From Marinobacter lipolyticus SM19 (GTDB lineage Bacteria; Pseudomonadota; Gammaproteobacteria; Pseudomonadales; Oleiphilaceae): a DNA stretch of 64,000 nucleotides. Each line of letters begins with the position of its first letter. Position 1 is the first letter of the stretch. The stretch covers positions 1-64,000 of the forward strand of contig NZ_KE007306.1 of NCBI RefSeq assembly GCF_000397065.2, written 5' to 3'. Shown piece by piece: positions 7,876-18,261 of the stretch. The position numbers were made by a program, and so were the translations under genes. The notes below the pieces were generated by a model. It was given only the letters and a program-made list of their open reading frames with translations. It made no database searches and was not told the DNA's origin.

Positions 7876-7901
7876 GGGCCGGCTTTTGCCGGCCCTTTTT
7901 T
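7876..7901 (+). terminator. Terminator of lamB
   Basis: GGGCCGGC (7876-7883) and GCCGGCCC (7888-7895) form an eight-pair stem with a TTTT loop, followed by six T. Confidence 0.9.
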
Positions 7902-8066
7902 GTTGCCTCCCCGATTCTCCAAGGTTTCTACTTCCCCCACGCCTTTTCATCTACGCCCCGAAAATTTGCCTGCTGAAGGATGTGATTCCACCTCTGCCGC
8001 GCAACGATGACCATGGCCCTTTCGGGCTTTATTCCAAACAAAAACAATGGAAAAGAGGATTTCCTC

Positions 8067-11000
8067 ATGCCTGAGAAAAAACTGGTTGCGGGCAGCTGGG
8101 TATTAGCCTTGTCGCTGATACTGGCCGGCTGCAACATCGAGAACGACCCAAACTCACCCGACAAAGACAACGGCAACAAGCAGTCCGAAGAGCTGTTGGA
8201 GCCAGGTGAAAACGAAGCACTGCTCTACTACAAACGCACTGACGAGAACTATTCTGGCTGGGGGCTGCATCTCTGGAATGATGCCGCGGCAGGGTGCGAC
8301 GGCCTGGCCGAAGGCGTTGCCACCGAATGGTCGTCTCCACGACTGCCCGATGGTGTCAGCGATACCTACGGTGCCTACTACTTTATCCCGATGCGGGAAG
8401 CCGGAAACTGCCTGAACTTCATTATGCACAATGGTGATGAGAAGGATATTGGCGGCCTGGACCATCGCTGGCACTTTGATGATCTTGGCAATCGTATCTT
8501 TACTCTCAGCGGCAGCTCGGAACTCTCCCCGACTCCGATCGAGACGGACGCTCTTGCAATCAACGGAGCCCAGGCTCACTGGCTGGATGAGACAACCATC
8601 GTTTTCAAGGACACCGGAGCCTTCAATCGCGTCGAACTTCGTTACGATGATCGCGCTGCGATCAACATCAATCCGAACAACGAAAAGCTTATGGGTGGAA
8701 AAGTCATTTCCCTGAGCCCGACCACGCTGTCACCGGCACTGAAAGATCAGTTTCCCCATCTTAAAGATTGGCCCGCCTACGAAGTCAATGCGGATACAGC
8801 AACGATCAGGCAGGCACTGAAAGGCCAACTGGTCGCAGCAGCCTACAACAGCAGTGATGATTTGCGGTTAGCCACGCAGGTTCAGATTCCCGGTGTACTG
8901 GATGACCTCTATGCCTACGATGGCACCTTGGGCGCCAGGATTAATGGTGCCGTTACAGACTTTGCTGTGTGGGCACCAACAGCACAAAACATGCGCCTGC
9001 ACGTATTCAATGCCGACGGCACTTTGATCAGCGGCTATCCCGTTGACATGGCGCACAACAATGGCGTGTGGGAGCACACTGGCAACACCGCGGATGTTGA
9101 CCGCAAGTTCTACCAGTACGAGGTGACGGTATACCATCCGCGCACCAAGGCCATCGAAACCACCATGACGTCTGATCCCTATGCTCTGAGCCTGTCCGAA
9201 AACGGGGTCTATGCGCAGGTGGTCAATCTTGATGACAGCGACCTGAAACCGGCTGACTGGGACAGTTTGAGCACGCCGCCCGTGTCTGCCCCGGAAGACG
9301 TCGTAGTGTACGAAACCCATATTCGGGATTTCAGCACCACGGATGAAACGGTGACTGCATCAAACCGTGGCAAGTACGCCGCCTTCACGGAAACCACCAG
9401 CGATAGTCTTGCCCATCTGAGCGCCCTGGCAAACGCCGGCATCACCCATCTCCACCTGCTGCCAGCCTTTGATATTGCCACGGTCAACGAAAATCCGGCC
9501 CATGTCGTCAATATCGATGACGACTTCAGCAAGCTTTGCGACTTGTCCGACGAAGCAGCGGAAACTTACGCCAGCCACTGCGGCAGCGGCAACACGATCC
9601 GCACGGTGCTGGAGTCATTTGACCCGACAACCGGCGACGCCCAGGCCCTGTACGGCACGTTCCGTGGTCTGGACAGCTTCAATTGGGGCTATGATCCGGT
9701 GCACTACACCGTACCCGAAGGCAGCTACGCCTCCGATGCCCATGGTGTGACCCGGATACGGGAGTTCCGCGAGATGGTCCAGGCGGCCACCAATCTGGGG
9801 CTGAATGTGGTGATGGACGTGGTATACAACCACACCAATTCCTCCGGCCTTGCCGACAAGTCTGTCCTCGACAAGCTGGTACCCGGTTACTACCACCGCC
9901 AGAACCCGGAAACCGGCGCGGTTGAGCAGTCCACCTGCTGTGAAAATACCGCATCCGAGCACCGGATGATGGAGAAACTGATGATTGACTCGCTGGTAAC
10001 CTGGGCTTCCGAGTACAACATCTCCGGTTTCCGATTCGACCTGATGGGCCACCATATGCTGTCGAATATGGAAAAGGCCCTGACCGCCGTAAAAGCGGTT
10101 GATCCGGACACCTATTTCTACGGCGAAGCCTGGAACTTTGGTGAAGTGGCCAATAACGCCCGCGGCACCAATGCCATTCAGCCCAATATGGCTGGCACCG
10201 GTATTGGCTCTTTCAACGATCGGCTGCGCGACGCCGTGCGTGGCGGCGGCCCATTCGACGGTGGCGATGCCCTGCGAGCCAATCAGGGTTATGCCAACGG
10301 CCTGTTCACCATTCCCAACGACCGCAACAGCGGCAGTGATGCCGAGAAAGAACGCCTGCTGCACATCAGCGACTGGATCCGGATCGGTATCGCCGGCAGC
10401 CTGAAAGACTACGCCCTGGTAACAGCGGACGGGACCACCAGAACTGGTGCGGAAATCGACTACAACGGCCAGAATGCTGGTTACACCAGCGACCCCCAGG
10501 AAATCATCAACTACGTATCAAAGCACGACAATCAGACACTCTGGGACAACAACCAGTACAAGGCTGATTTTGCCACCACGCGCCAGCAGCGTGCCCAGAT
10601 GCAGGTGATTGGCCTGTCACTGCCGATTCTCAGCCAGGGCATTCCATTCATCCACATGGGCTCGGAGCTGCTGCGCTCCAAATCCATGGAGCGGGACAGT
10701 TACGATTCCGGTGACTGGTACAACGAGGTCGACTTCAGCTACCAGGAAACCGCCTGGAACCGCGGCCTGCCCCGTCAGGACAAGGACGGCGCCAACTGGG
10801 ACCTGATCACCGAGATCATCAGCCAGTTTGAGACCGGCCCCACTCCAACCGAGATCAACTACACCCGCGAACAGGTGGAAGAACTCCTGTCAGTTCGCAA
10901 CCAGAGCGAGCTGTTCCGGCTGCAAACGGCTGAACAGGTCAATGCCCGACTGAACTTCCACAACACCGGGGCGGATCAGCTACCCGGCGTGATCCTGTTC

Positions 11001-11219
11001 AGCCTGGACGACGGCCCCGATAACGGGCTTGCCGATCTGGACAGCGATATCAACCAGATTGTGGTGGTCATCAACGGCACCGGTTCAGAGCAATCCCTGA
11101 GCACCAGCCTGAGTGGCACTTTCACCGTCATGGCTGACACCTCACCCGCCGAAAATGCAGCCTCTGCGAGCGGCACCTTCACAGTACCCGGGCTGTCCGT
11201 CGCTGTGTTCAGCAAATAA
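8067..11219 (+). CDS. pulA: Pullulanase-type alpha-1,6-glucosidase lipoprotein
   Basis: A debranching enzyme that hydrolyses alpha-1,6 links in pullulan, glycogen and branched maltodextrins. The chosen ATG (8067, 1050 residues) has AGAGGA upstream and gives a lipoprotein signal ending LILAGC, with lipidated Cys22; an upstream in-frame ATG at 8007 would bury this signal. A pullulanase-associated carbohydrate-binding domain follows (about 50-170), then an N-terminal beta domain, and the GH13 barrel. Catalytic residues visible are D658 in FRFDLMG, E687 in YGEAWNFGE and D821 in KHDNQT. It is probably outer-membrane anchored. No C-terminal truncation is apparent. The terminator before it implies its own promoter, which I could not place. 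Confidence 0.95.
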   Translation: MPEKKLVAGSWVLALSLILAGCNIENDPNSPDKDNGNKQSEELLEPGENEALLYYKRTDENYSGWGLHLWNDAAAGCDGLAEGVATEWSSPRLPDGVSDTYGAYYFIPMREAGNCLNFIMHNGDEKDIGGLDHRWHFDDLGNRIFTLSGSSELSPTPIETDALAINGAQAHWLDETTIVFKDTGAFNRVELRYDDRAAININPNNEKLMGGKVISLSPTTLSPALKDQFPHLKDWPAYEVNADTATIRQALKGQLVAAAYNSSDDLRLATQVQIPGVLDDLYAYDGTLGARINGAVTDFAVWAPTAQNMRLHVFNADGTLISGYPVDMAHNNGVWEHTGNTADVDRKFYQYEVTVYHPRTKAIETTMTSDPYALSLSENGVYAQVVNLDDSDLKPADWDSLSTPPVSAPEDVVVYETHIRDFSTTDETVTASNRGKYAAFTETTSDSLAHLSALANAGITHLHLLPAFDIATVNENPAHVVNIDDDFSKLCDLSDEAAETYASHCGSGNTIRTVLESFDPTTGDAQALYGTFRGLDSFNWGYDPVHYTVPEGSYASDAHGVTRIREFREMVQAATNLGLNVVMDVVYNHTNSSGLADKSVLDKLVPGYYHRQNPETGAVEQSTCCENTASEHRMMEKLMIDSLVTWASEYNISGFRFDLMGHHMLSNMEKALTAVKAVDPDTYFYGEAWNFGEVANNARGTNAIQPNMAGTGIGSFNDRLRDAVRGGGPFDGGDALRANQGYANGLFTIPNDRNSGSDAEKERLLHISDWIRIGIAGSLKDYALVTADGTTRTGAEIDYNGQNAGYTSDPQEIINYVSKHDNQTLWDNNQYKADFATTRQQRAQMQVIGLSLPILSQGIPFIHMGSELLRSKSMERDSYDSGDWYNEVDFSYQETAWNRGLPRQDKDGANWDLITEIISQFETGPTPTEINYTREQVEELLSVRNQSELFRLQTAEQVNARLNFHNTGADQLPGVILFSLDDGPDNGLADLDSDINQIVVVINGTGSEQSLSTSLSGTFTVMADTSPAENAASASGTFTVPGLSVAVFSK

Positions 11220-11249
11220 TCGCACTATTGCGTCAATAAGGAGAACACC

Positions 11250-11678
11250 ATGAACAAGAAGCTTACAACACTGGCAATGGTATCTGTGCTGACCATCACC
11301 GCCGGCTGCGCCACTTCAGGCAGCAGGGACTACAGCGACTCCCTGTACCTGCGAGGACAATTTGCCTGGTGGGACGCACTGCCCGAGTACAAGGTTAACA
11401 AAGTCGATTCCGGCCTTTACCGGACGGAGGTAGAACTCAAAGCAGATGGCCAGCCCTACGAATTCAAGTTTGGTGACGCCAACTGGAGTACCGGCACCAA
11501 CTGCGGGTACCTGTCCGAGAAGGAGGATAAGGTGGTGACACTGGACAAACCGGTGAATGCCAATTGCTCTGCCGTGTTCGAGAACTTCCGGTTCACACCG
11601 CCGGAAAATGGCGTTTATGGCTTCTATTTTGATACCCGAGGTGAGGTACCTCAGGTATATATCAAGAAAGCGAACTAA
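11250..11678 (+). CDS. Small lipoprotein linked to pullulanase
   Basis: A 142-residue predicted lipoprotein with signal MNKKLTTLAMVSVLTITAGC and lipidated Cys20. The mature part (YLRGQFAWWDALPEYKV ... FGDANWSTGTNCGY) resembles the immunoglobulin-like starch-binding or E-set modules found at the N-terminus of large pullulanases. It lies 30 bases behind pulA with AAGGAG before its ATG, and shares a terminator after it, so the two are co-transcribed. It probably binds alpha-glucans at the cell surface; this is inferred from resemblance and context. I know no standard gene name. Confidence 0.75.
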   Translation: MNKKLTTLAMVSVLTITAGCATSGSRDYSDSLYLRGQFAWWDALPEYKVNKVDSGLYRTEVELKADGQPYEFKFGDANWSTGTNCGYLSEKEDKVVTLDKPVNANCSAVFENFRFTPPENGVYGFYFDTRGEVPQVYIKKAN

Positions 11679-11683
11679 GAAAA

Positions 11684-11705
11684 AAGCCCGGGCATGCCCG
11701 GGCTT
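11684..11705. terminator. Bidirectional terminator between the pullulanase operon and ppiD
   Basis: AAGCCCGGGC and GCCCGGGCTT form a long GC stem with A-rich and T-rich flanks. The minus-strand copy ends with six T, serving ppiD; the plus-strand copy serves the lipoprotein gene. Confidence 0.88.
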
Positions 11706-11751
11706 TCTCAACTATCCAGGGCGCCTTGGCGCGCTCTGGACTTCAGCCCCA

Positions 11752-13608
11752 TCAGGGCCGTGACACTTCCGCCTGCTCTCGCAGGTATTGCTGGTACGCC
11801 GCGTACTCACGCTGCCCTTCCATCGAAGACAGGAATTGGCGTAGCTGTGACAGCTCACCACTACCTTCCGTAATCTCGCCTTCATTGACCTGATCCAACG
11901 CGATAATGGCAATACCATTACCCGACAAAGTCTTTCCGTAGGTCACACCGCCTTCCTGAGGACGCTCCAGCGAGAACGCCGTGGCAATCAGCTGTCGACC
12001 AAGATCGCCGGATACACTGCGAGACTGCCCGGTATACTCGACCCATTCACCGGCATCCAGCTCCTCGACCGAAGCACCGGACTCAAGCTGGGCAATCAGT
12101 GTGTCCGCCTGCTCTCTCAGCGCCTCACGAGTCTTCTGCTCCAGCAACACGGTGCGAATGTTTTCACGTACCGCGTCCAGCGGCTGCTCCTCAGCCTCAT
12201 GGAACGTCTTGACTCGGGCAACCACGGATACGTTGTCCCCTACATCAATCAGCTCAGTGTTGAAGCGGTCCTGTAGCACATCCTCCGAAAACAGTTGGCG
12301 AACCAGACCCGCATGATCAAAAGGTGCCTCCCCGCCATCCCGGGTAACGCCCTCGGTTTCACGGATTTCCAGCCCGAGCTCTTCCGCCGGTGCGTTGAGA
12401 TCATCCGCCGCATAGGCAGAATCCGCCAATTGGGTACGCACCTCCGCGAAACGCTCCTGAGCCTGACGCTGCGCCAGTTCACGACGTAACTGATCCTCCA
12501 TATCATCAAGTGGCGGAACGTCGGCCTTACGCACGTCCAGAAGCTTGATCAGGTGAATACCGAAGCCAGTCTCCACCGGCTCTGAGACTTCACCCTCTTC
12601 AAGGGCAAACAGCGTCTCCTCAAAGGCTTCGTCATAGATGCCACGCCCGGCAAAACCCAATTCACCACCTTCGCTCGCCGACATGGTGTCTACAGAAAAC
12701 TCCTCAGCCAGATCCGCAAACGCTTCGCCAGACTCGAGCCGGTCCTGAATGGTCGATACCGTTTCTGAGGCATCGTCACCACTCTCAATCAGGATATGGG
12801 CCGCGCGGCGTTCTTCACTCGCCAGTTCTGAAGCCCTCTCCTCGTAATAGGCCTTGAGCTCCTCGTCACTGACCTCGACGGTTTCCGCCAGTGCCTCAAG
12901 GGAAAGCGCAATGTACTCTGCGTCCACACGCTCAGGAAGGCGATAATCCTCGATATTTTCCTGATAGTAGGCTTCGATCTCGGCATCGCTCACATCAACG
13001 CCTTCGCGAACCTCATCGGCAGACAGCATCAGCACACGGAAATCACGACTCTGGTTCTGGATGCGTAGCAATTGAGCCACATTTTCCTCGGTCACCACGG
13101 CACTCTGGGCAATGCCTGCGCGGATCTGGTTCACGACGTACTGTTTGCGCATGGCCTCACGGAATTCACCGACACCCATGCCCATGTTGCGGACAGTCGC
13201 GACGAACCGGTCACGATTAAAGGTGCCGTCAACCTGGAACTGCGGCATCTGGGTAATAAGTGAGTCGATATCCGCGTCTGACAACTCCAGCCCCTGGGCG
13301 TTGGCGTCCTGAATCAGAACCTGCTCCCGGATCAGGGCTTCGAGCACCTCCCGGCGAATCAGATCTTCATTAAGCAGAGAGGGATCCGGGGTATCCATTT
13401 CAGACAAGCGGCGCTGACTTTCCATCTGCACCACCCGCAGGAACTCCCGCTCTGTGATGTCTTCCCCGTTAACGGTAGCCACTTCAGGCTCGCCGGAAAA
13501 TCCACCAACGATTGCATCCATCCCCCAGATGGAGAGTGAAACGATCAATAGACCGATGATGATTTTGGCAATGGTGCCCTGGGCATTTTCCCGAATATCT
13601 TGAAGCAT
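11752..13608 (-). CDS. ppiD: PpiD-type periplasmic chaperone / peptidyl-prolyl isomerase
   Basis: A 618-residue membrane-anchored folding factor. One transmembrane helix near residues 15-35 (TIAKIIIGLLIVSLSIWGM) is followed by a SurA-like N-terminal chaperone region. A parvulin domain lies at about 265-365 (RRAAHILIESGDD ... ETGFGIHLIKLLDVR), and a second, degenerate segment follows. PpiD sits beside the Sec translocon and helps exported outer-membrane proteins fold. It comes after hupB on the minus strand, the same order as in Pseudomonas. GGGAG precedes the ATG. It ends at the bidirectional terminator at 11684-11705. Confidence 0.93.
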   Translation of the reverse strand: MLQDIRENAQGTIAKIIIGLLIVSLSIWGMDAIVGGFSGEPEVATVNGEDITEREFLRVVQMESQRRLSEMDTPDPSLLNEDLIRREVLEALIREQVLIQDANAQGLELSDADIDSLITQMPQFQVDGTFNRDRFVATVRNMGMGVGEFREAMRKQYVVNQIRAGIAQSAVVTEENVAQLLRIQNQSRDFRVLMLSADEVREGVDVSDAEIEAYYQENIEDYRLPERVDAEYIALSLEALAETVEVSDEELKAYYEERASELASEERRAAHILIESGDDASETVSTIQDRLESGEAFADLAEEFSVDTMSASEGGELGFAGRGIYDEAFEETLFALEEGEVSEPVETGFGIHLIKLLDVRKADVPPLDDMEDQLRRELAQRQAQERFAEVRTQLADSAYAADDLNAPAEELGLEIRETEGVTRDGGEAPFDHAGLVRQLFSEDVLQDRFNTELIDVGDNVSVVARVKTFHEAEEQPLDAVRENIRTVLLEQKTREALREQADTLIAQLESGASVEELDAGEWVEYTGQSRSVSGDLGRQLIATAFSLERPQEGGVTYGKTLSGNGIAIIALDQVNEGEITEGSGELSQLRQFLSSMEGQREYAAYQQYLREQAEVSRP

Positions 13609-13684
13609 GTTTCTCCCGGATCCCTGATCAAAGTCGAGATGATTCTTGTCGTGAGATAGTGAAGTTTAAGAGGCCTAACGTAAA

Positions 13685-13712
13685 AAGGCGCATCCTGTCC
13701 GGAATGCGCCTT
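13685..13712 (-). terminator. Terminator after hupB
   Basis: On the minus strand AAGGCGCAT and ATGCGCCTT form a nine-pair stem followed by five T. It separates hupB from ppiD. Confidence 0.85.
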
Positions 13713-13722
13713 GAATTCATCT

Positions 13723-13764
13723 GGAGCGGGCTGGCATCGGAGTTGACCCCGGGCCAACCGCTCC
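13723..13764. repeat. Inverted repeat in the hupB 3' untranslated region
   Basis: GGAGCGG (13723-13729) and CCGCTCC (13758-13764) can pair around a GC-rich interior that also contains GG/CC complementarity. It lies between the hupB stop and its terminator, so the transcript end is likely structured. No function is known to me. Confidence 0.35.
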
Positions 13765-13805
13765 GACAGCAACCGTATGACCGGTGCTGCCAGAGAAAGA
13801 ACCGT

Positions 13806-14078
13806 TTACTTAACGGAGTCTTTCAGGGCCTTACCTGCCTTGAACCCAGGCACTTTGGAGGCCGGAATCTTGATCTCGGCACCAGTCTGCGGGTTACGAC
13901 CAGTGCGGGCAGCACGCTCTTTCACGGAGAAAGTACCAAAACCGATCAGAGTAACCTGATCGCCTTTTTTCAGGGCACCGGTAATGGAGTTGGTCATTGC
14001 GTCCAGAGCACGGCCAGCGGCGGCTTTGGAGATATCTGCGGACTCTGCAATTGCATCGATTAGTTCGGACTTGTTCAC
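13806..14078 (-). CDS. hupB: DNA-binding protein HU, beta-type
   Basis: A 90-residue nucleoid protein starting with GTG ([18 protein letters not shown]). The conserved arm segment [21 protein letters not shown] and the [17 protein letters not shown] tail identify HU. A longer frame upstream exists but lacks family similarity. The gene follows lon as in Pseudomonas, has its own promoter at 14272-14301 and its own terminator, so it is a separate high-expression unit. HU bends and compacts DNA without sequence specificity as a dimer. Confidence 0.96.
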   Translation of the reverse strand: MNKSELIDAIAESADISKAAAGRALDAMTNSITGALKKGDQVTLIGFGTFSVKERAARTGRNPQTGAEIKIPASKVPGFKAGKALKDSVK

Positions 14079-14271
14079 ACTAAACCCCTTCGATTTCAGG
14101 TTGAAGATGTTATAGGTTGGTTTGTTTTTTCTCGGACGTTCTCGACTATCGCATAAGCGGTCAGAGAATTCCATTCTTCAGTTTTCTTATTCCTTGCGGT
14201 TTTTAACCGGTGTTCGGAATAGGCACTTACTGCGCGGGAGCCCTTGGTATTGGCTGCTTCACGGCGAAACA

Positions 14272-14301
14272 GTTATACCAATGGGCTCTCCGGCATGTCA
14301 A
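14272..14301 (-). promoter_or_regulatory. Strong sigma-70 promoter of hupB
   Basis: On the minus strand TTGACA (14301-14296) is a consensus -35 box and TATAAC (14277-14272) the -10 box, with 18 bases between. It lies about 195 bases before the HU start codon, leaving a long leader. Confidence 0.65.
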
Positions 14302-14316
14302 CAACTCATCAAGTCT

Positions 14317-16734
14317 TTAATGTGTATTTATGCGCTCAGCGGCATCGGGATCATCATCCCGGCGCTTCCCGGAACCCGCTTCGGAGGACGAATCCACAGC
14401 CCTTGGCTCCGGCGCATACGCCAGCGCAACGTCCAGGACCTCATCAATCCACTTCGCCGGAATGATCTCAAGGGATTCCTTGATATTATCTGGTATCTCC
14501 TTGAGATCACGGACATTTTCATCGGGGATTATAACGGTCTTGATGCCTCCGCGATGGGCCGCAAGCAGCTTTTCCTTGAGCCCGCCGATCGGCAAAACAC
14601 GACCGCGCAGCGTGATCTCACCGGTCATGGCGACATCCGCCCGCACCGGAATTTGAGTCAATGAAGAAACCAGTGCGGTGCACATGCCAATACCGGCACT
14701 TGGACCATCTTTTGGGGTTGCACCCTCGGGAACGTGCACGTGGAGATCGTGTTTCTCATGAAAATCCTCGGCGATTCCAAGTCCCGGCGCCCGGCTTCTG
14801 ACCACCGTAAGGGCAGTCTGAATAGACTCCTGCATGACATCACCCAGGGAACCGGTTTTCACGACACGTCCTTTACCCTTGGTCAGGGCACACTCGATGG
14901 TCAACAGCTCACCACCGACCTGAGTCCAGGCCAGACCGGTCACCTGGCCAACCTGATTGGTTTCCTCGGCCAGCCCGTACTTGAACCGCTTGACGCCGGA
15001 ATAGTCCTCCAGCATCTCTGGGGTAAGCGTCACAGAGGCCTTTTCGCCGCTTTCTACGTGTTGACGTACCACTTTGCGGCAGATCTTGGCGATCTCGCGT
15101 TCCAGACCCCGTACACCGGCTTCACGGGTGTAATAACGGATCAGGTCCCGCAGCGTGTCTTCAGGGATAGTCAGCTCGTCCTTGCGCAGGCCGTTGGCCT
15201 TGACCTGCTTGGGTAGCAGGTAGCGCAAGGCAATATTCACCTTTTCGTCCTCGGTGTACCCCGGAATACGGATAATCTCCATGCGATCCAGCAATGCCGA
15301 CGGGATGTCCATGGAGTTGGAGGTACACACGAACATCACATCTGACAGATCGTAGTCTACTTCCAGATAGTGGTCGTTGAAGGTGTGGTTCTGTTCCGGG
15401 TCCAGCACTTCCAGCAATGCCGACGCAGGATCGCCGCGATGGTCCATGCCCATCTTGTCGATCTCATCAAACAGGAACAGCGGGTTTTTCACTCCGACCT
15501 TGGATAACTTCTGGAGCAGTTTACCCGGAAGCGCGCCAATATAGGTCTTGCGGTGACCGCGGATTTCCGCCTCATCACGCACACCACCGAGGGCCATGCG
15601 AGTGTACTTTCGGTTAGTCGCACGGGCAATGGACTGCCCCAGAGAGGTCTTACCCACACCAGGAGGCCCCACAAGGCACAACACCGGCCCTTTCACTTTC
15701 TTCACCCGGCTCTGTACCGCCAGGTATTCGAGGATGCGCTTCTTGACCTCATCCAGGCCGTAATGGTCCTTATCGAGGATCTCACGGGCCTTCTCGATGT
15801 CGTGACGCACGCGGCTGCGCTTCTTCCAGGGCACCGCCAACATCCAATCGATGTAGCCACGTACCACCGTTGCCTCGGCAGACATCGGTGACATCATTTT
15901 CAGCTTGTTCAGCTCGGCCTCGGTCTTCTTGAAGGCCTCTTCCGGCAGACCGGCTTCTTCCAGCTTCTGTTCGAGCTCTTCGAAGTCGTTATTGCCTTCA
16001 CCCAGGTTACCCATTTCTTTCTGGATAGCCTTCATTTGCTCGTTCAGATAGTACTCACGCTGGCTGCGCTCCATCTGCTTCTTCACGCGCCCGCGAATGC
16101 GCTTCTCGACTTCAATCAGGTCGATCTCACCGTCCAGTTTCCCCAGCAGCAGGTCAACACGCTTGCGGACATCCAATGCCTCCAGCAACTCCTGCTTCTC
16201 CGGGATGCGCATTTCCAGGTGTGCCGCCATGGCGTCCGCCAGGCGTTCGACATCGGTAATCCCCGTCAGCGCGTTGGAGACCTCGGAAGGTACTTTCTTG
16301 GACAGTTTGACGTACTTTTCAAACTCATCCATCAGGGTTTTGACCAGAACGTCCTCTTCACGACCCGGCAGCGTATCCTCGTCCATCATCACCGCTTTGC
16401 CAGACAGGTAATCACCCTCGACAATACCGCTGAGCGTGGCGCGGGCATTACCTTCAACCAGGACTTTCACGGTTCCGTCCGGAAGGCGCAGCATCTGCAA
16501 TACGGTCGCCAATGTGCCCATATCGAACACGTCGTCCGGACCGGGCTCGTCAGTAGAGGCATCCCGCTGTGCGACCAGCAGAATCTCCTTACTGCCCTCC
16601 ATTGCGGCTTCCAGCGCCTGGATGGATTTTTCGCGCCCCACAAACAGTGGAACGACCATGTGCGGAAACACCACCACATCACGGAGAGGGAGCAGCGGGT
16701 ATTCGTGCACAGATTCTTCGGGTATCCGGGTCAT
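14317..16734 (-). CDS. lon: ATP-dependent protease La
   Basis: An 805-residue Lon protease that degrades misfolded and regulatory proteins in the cytosol. Domains in order are the N-terminal substrate domain (to about 210), a coiled-coil segment, the AAA+ module with Walker [10 protein letters not shown] and the DEIDK segment, and the C-terminal protease domain with catalytic serine in [11 protein letters not shown] and lysine in [14 protein letters not shown]. Length is typical. AGAGGA precedes the ATG. Upstream on the minus strand, TTGCAA and CCCCAAT are 12 bases apart, a weak candidate for a heat-shock promoter. The gene lies between clpX and hupB. Confidence 0.98.
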   Translation of the reverse strand: MTRIPEESVHEYPLLPLRDVVVFPHMVVPLFVGREKSIQALEAAMEGSKEILLVAQRDASTDEPGPDDVFDMGTLATVLQMLRLPDGTVKVLVEGNARATLSGIVEGDYLSGKAVMMDEDTLPGREEDVLVKTLMDEFEKYVKLSKKVPSEVSNALTGITDVERLADAMAAHLEMRIPEKQELLEALDVRKRVDLLLGKLDGEIDLIEVEKRIRGRVKKQMERSQREYYLNEQMKAIQKEMGNLGEGNNDFEELEQKLEEAGLPEEAFKKTEAELNKLKMMSPMSAEATVVRGYIDWMLAVPWKKRSRVRHDIEKAREILDKDHYGLDEVKKRILEYLAVQSRVKKVKGPVLCLVGPPGVGKTSLGQSIARATNRKYTRMALGGVRDEAEIRGHRKTYIGALPGKLLQKLSKVGVKNPLFLFDEIDKMGMDHRGDPASALLEVLDPEQNHTFNDHYLEVDYDLSDVMFVCTSNSMDIPSALLDRMEIIRIPGYTEDEKVNIALRYLLPKQVKANGLRKDELTIPEDTLRDLIRYYTREAGVRGLEREIAKICRKVVRQHVESGEKASVTLTPEMLEDYSGVKRFKYGLAEETNQVGQVTGLAWTQVGGELLTIECALTKGKGRVVKTGSLGDVMQESIQTALTVVRSRAPGLGIAEDFHEKHDLHVHVPEGATPKDGPSAGIGMCTALVSSLTQIPVRADVAMTGEITLRGRVLPIGGLKEKLLAAHRGGIKTVIIPDENVRDLKEIPDNIKESLEIIPAKWIDEVLDVALAYAPEPRAVDSSSEAGSGKRRDDDPDAAERINTH

Positions 16735-16849
16735 AAGGAATCCTCTGACGATGTTTCTTTCAGCATACCACCCATCATTGGGGCGTCGGCGAAAATTGCA
16801 ATCTTTTTACGAAACGAAACAGGGCGGGAAAGACGAGTTACAGACGAAT

Positions 16850-16875
16850 AAAAAGGGGCGTCGCCGCCCCTTTTT
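16850..16875 (-). terminator. Terminator after clpX
   Basis: GGGGCG (16855-16860) and CGCCCC (16865-16870) pair around a four-base loop, with A and T tracts on the two sides. It lies between the clpX stop and lon. Confidence 0.85.
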
Positions 16876-16901
16876 ATTACTTACGGAACTCCGGGACTGG
16901 T

Positions 16902-18185
16902 TCAGTCCTCGGGAACTGCTTTGGCGTGGTCATTACCAGCGTATATCTTGAACGGCTCGGAATCACCGCTGATAACACTCTCGTCAATGACAACCTTGGT
17001 GACATCGTGCTCGGACGGAATCTGGTACATGGTATCCAGCAGGGTTGCCTCCATGATGGAGCGCAGCCCGCGGGCACCGGTTTTCCGTTCCATGGCCTTA
17101 CGAGCAACCGCCCTCAGCGCATCCTCACGGAAATCCAGCTCCACACCTTCCATATCGAACAGCTTCTGGTACTGCTTGGTCAGCGCATTCTTCGGCTCTG
17201 TCAGGATCTGAACCAGCGCCTCTTCATCCAGCTCAGTCAGCGTTGCCACCACTGGCAGACGACCGACAAATTCCGGAATCAGGCCGTACTTCACCAGGTC
17301 TTCCGTTTCGACATCCTTGATAATGTCGCCGGTGTTCTTGGTGTCGTCCGGGCTCTTGACCGTTGCAGAGAAGCCGATGCTGCTGCGCTCGGAACGTTCC
17401 TGAATCACCTTGTCCAGACCAGCAAACGCACCACCACAGATAAACAGCATGTTACCGGTGTCTACCTGCAGGAACTCCTGCTGGGGATGCTTCCGGCCAC
17501 CCTGTGGCGGCACTGAGGCAACCGTACCCTCGATCAGTTTCAGCAACGCCTGCTGCACGCCCTCACCAGATACATCCCGGGTAATGGACGGGTTATCAGA
17601 CTTGCGGGAGATCTTATCGATCTCATCGATGTAAACAATGCCGCGCTGGGCCTTGTCCACATCATAATCGCACTTCTGAAGCAGTTTCTGGATGATGTTC
17701 TCAACGTCTTCACCGACGTAACCCGCCTCTGTCAGCGTGGTCGCATCCGCAATGGTGAATGGCACATTGAGCATGCGTGCCAGGGTCTCGGCAAGCAGGG
17801 TCTTACCGCTACCGGTAGGACCAATCAGCAGGATATTACTCTTGCCCAGCTCTACCTCTGCCTTGCCCTCGCCGTAACGCAAGCGCTTGTAGTGGTTGTA
17901 GACCGCTACCGAAAGCACAACCTTGGCGCGATCCTGACCAATAACATACTCGTTCAGAGTGTCGCGGATTTCAGCAGGTGTCGGGAGACGATCACTGGCC
18001 TCTTCCTGCGTATTTTCCTGAATCTCTTCGCGGATAATGTCATTGCACAGGTCAACGCACTCGTCGCAGATGAACACCGAGGGCCCTGCAATGAGCTTAC
18101 GGACTTCATGCTGGCTCTTTCCACAAAACGAGCAGTAGAGCAACTTGCCGTTATCGTCGCCCCTGCCGTTTCTTTCATCTGCCAT
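16902..18185 (-). CDS. clpX: ClpX unfoldase subunit of the ClpXP protease
   Basis: A 427-residue AAA+ unfoldase. The zinc-binding domain uses Cys18, Cys21, Cys40 and Cys43 (YCSFCGK ... [10 protein letters not shown]). The ATPase module has Walker [14 protein letters not shown] and the sensor and arginine-finger regions of a full-length protein. The loop ERSSIGFSA carries the IGF tripeptide that docks on ClpP. It follows clpP by about 76 bases and is probably co-transcribed with it. The pair unfolds and degrades tagged proteins such as SsrA-marked ones. Confidence 0.98.
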   Translation of the reverse strand: MADERNGRGDDNGKLLYCSFCGKSQHEVRKLIAGPSVFICDECVDLCNDIIREEIQENTQEEASDRLPTPAEIRDTLNEYVIGQDRAKVVLSVAVYNHYKRLRYGEGKAEVELGKSNILLIGPTGSGKTLLAETLARMLNVPFTIADATTLTEAGYVGEDVENIIQKLLQKCDYDVDKAQRGIVYIDEIDKISRKSDNPSITRDVSGEGVQQALLKLIEGTVASVPPQGGRKHPQQEFLQVDTGNMLFICGGAFAGLDKVIQERSERSSIGFSATVKSPDDTKNTGDIIKDVETEDLVKYGLIPEFVGRLPVVATLTELDEEALVQILTEPKNALTKQYQKLFDMEGVELDFREDALRAVARKAMERKTGARGLRSIMEATLLDTMYQIPSEHDVTKVVIDESVISGDSEPFKIYAGNDHAKAVPED

Positions 18186-18261
18186 TGAAATACCTCTGAT
18201 CTTGGTTTGCCGGCGTTACTGGCTAATACGCCGGCCAAGGATGATGCGATTACCTTCAGTA

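Noticed and set aside
16777-16801. Possible heat-shock (sigma-32) promoter before lon
   Set aside because: TTGCAA and CCCCAAT are only 12 bases apart and both deviate from consensus, so it is mentioned under lon but not listed as a feature.
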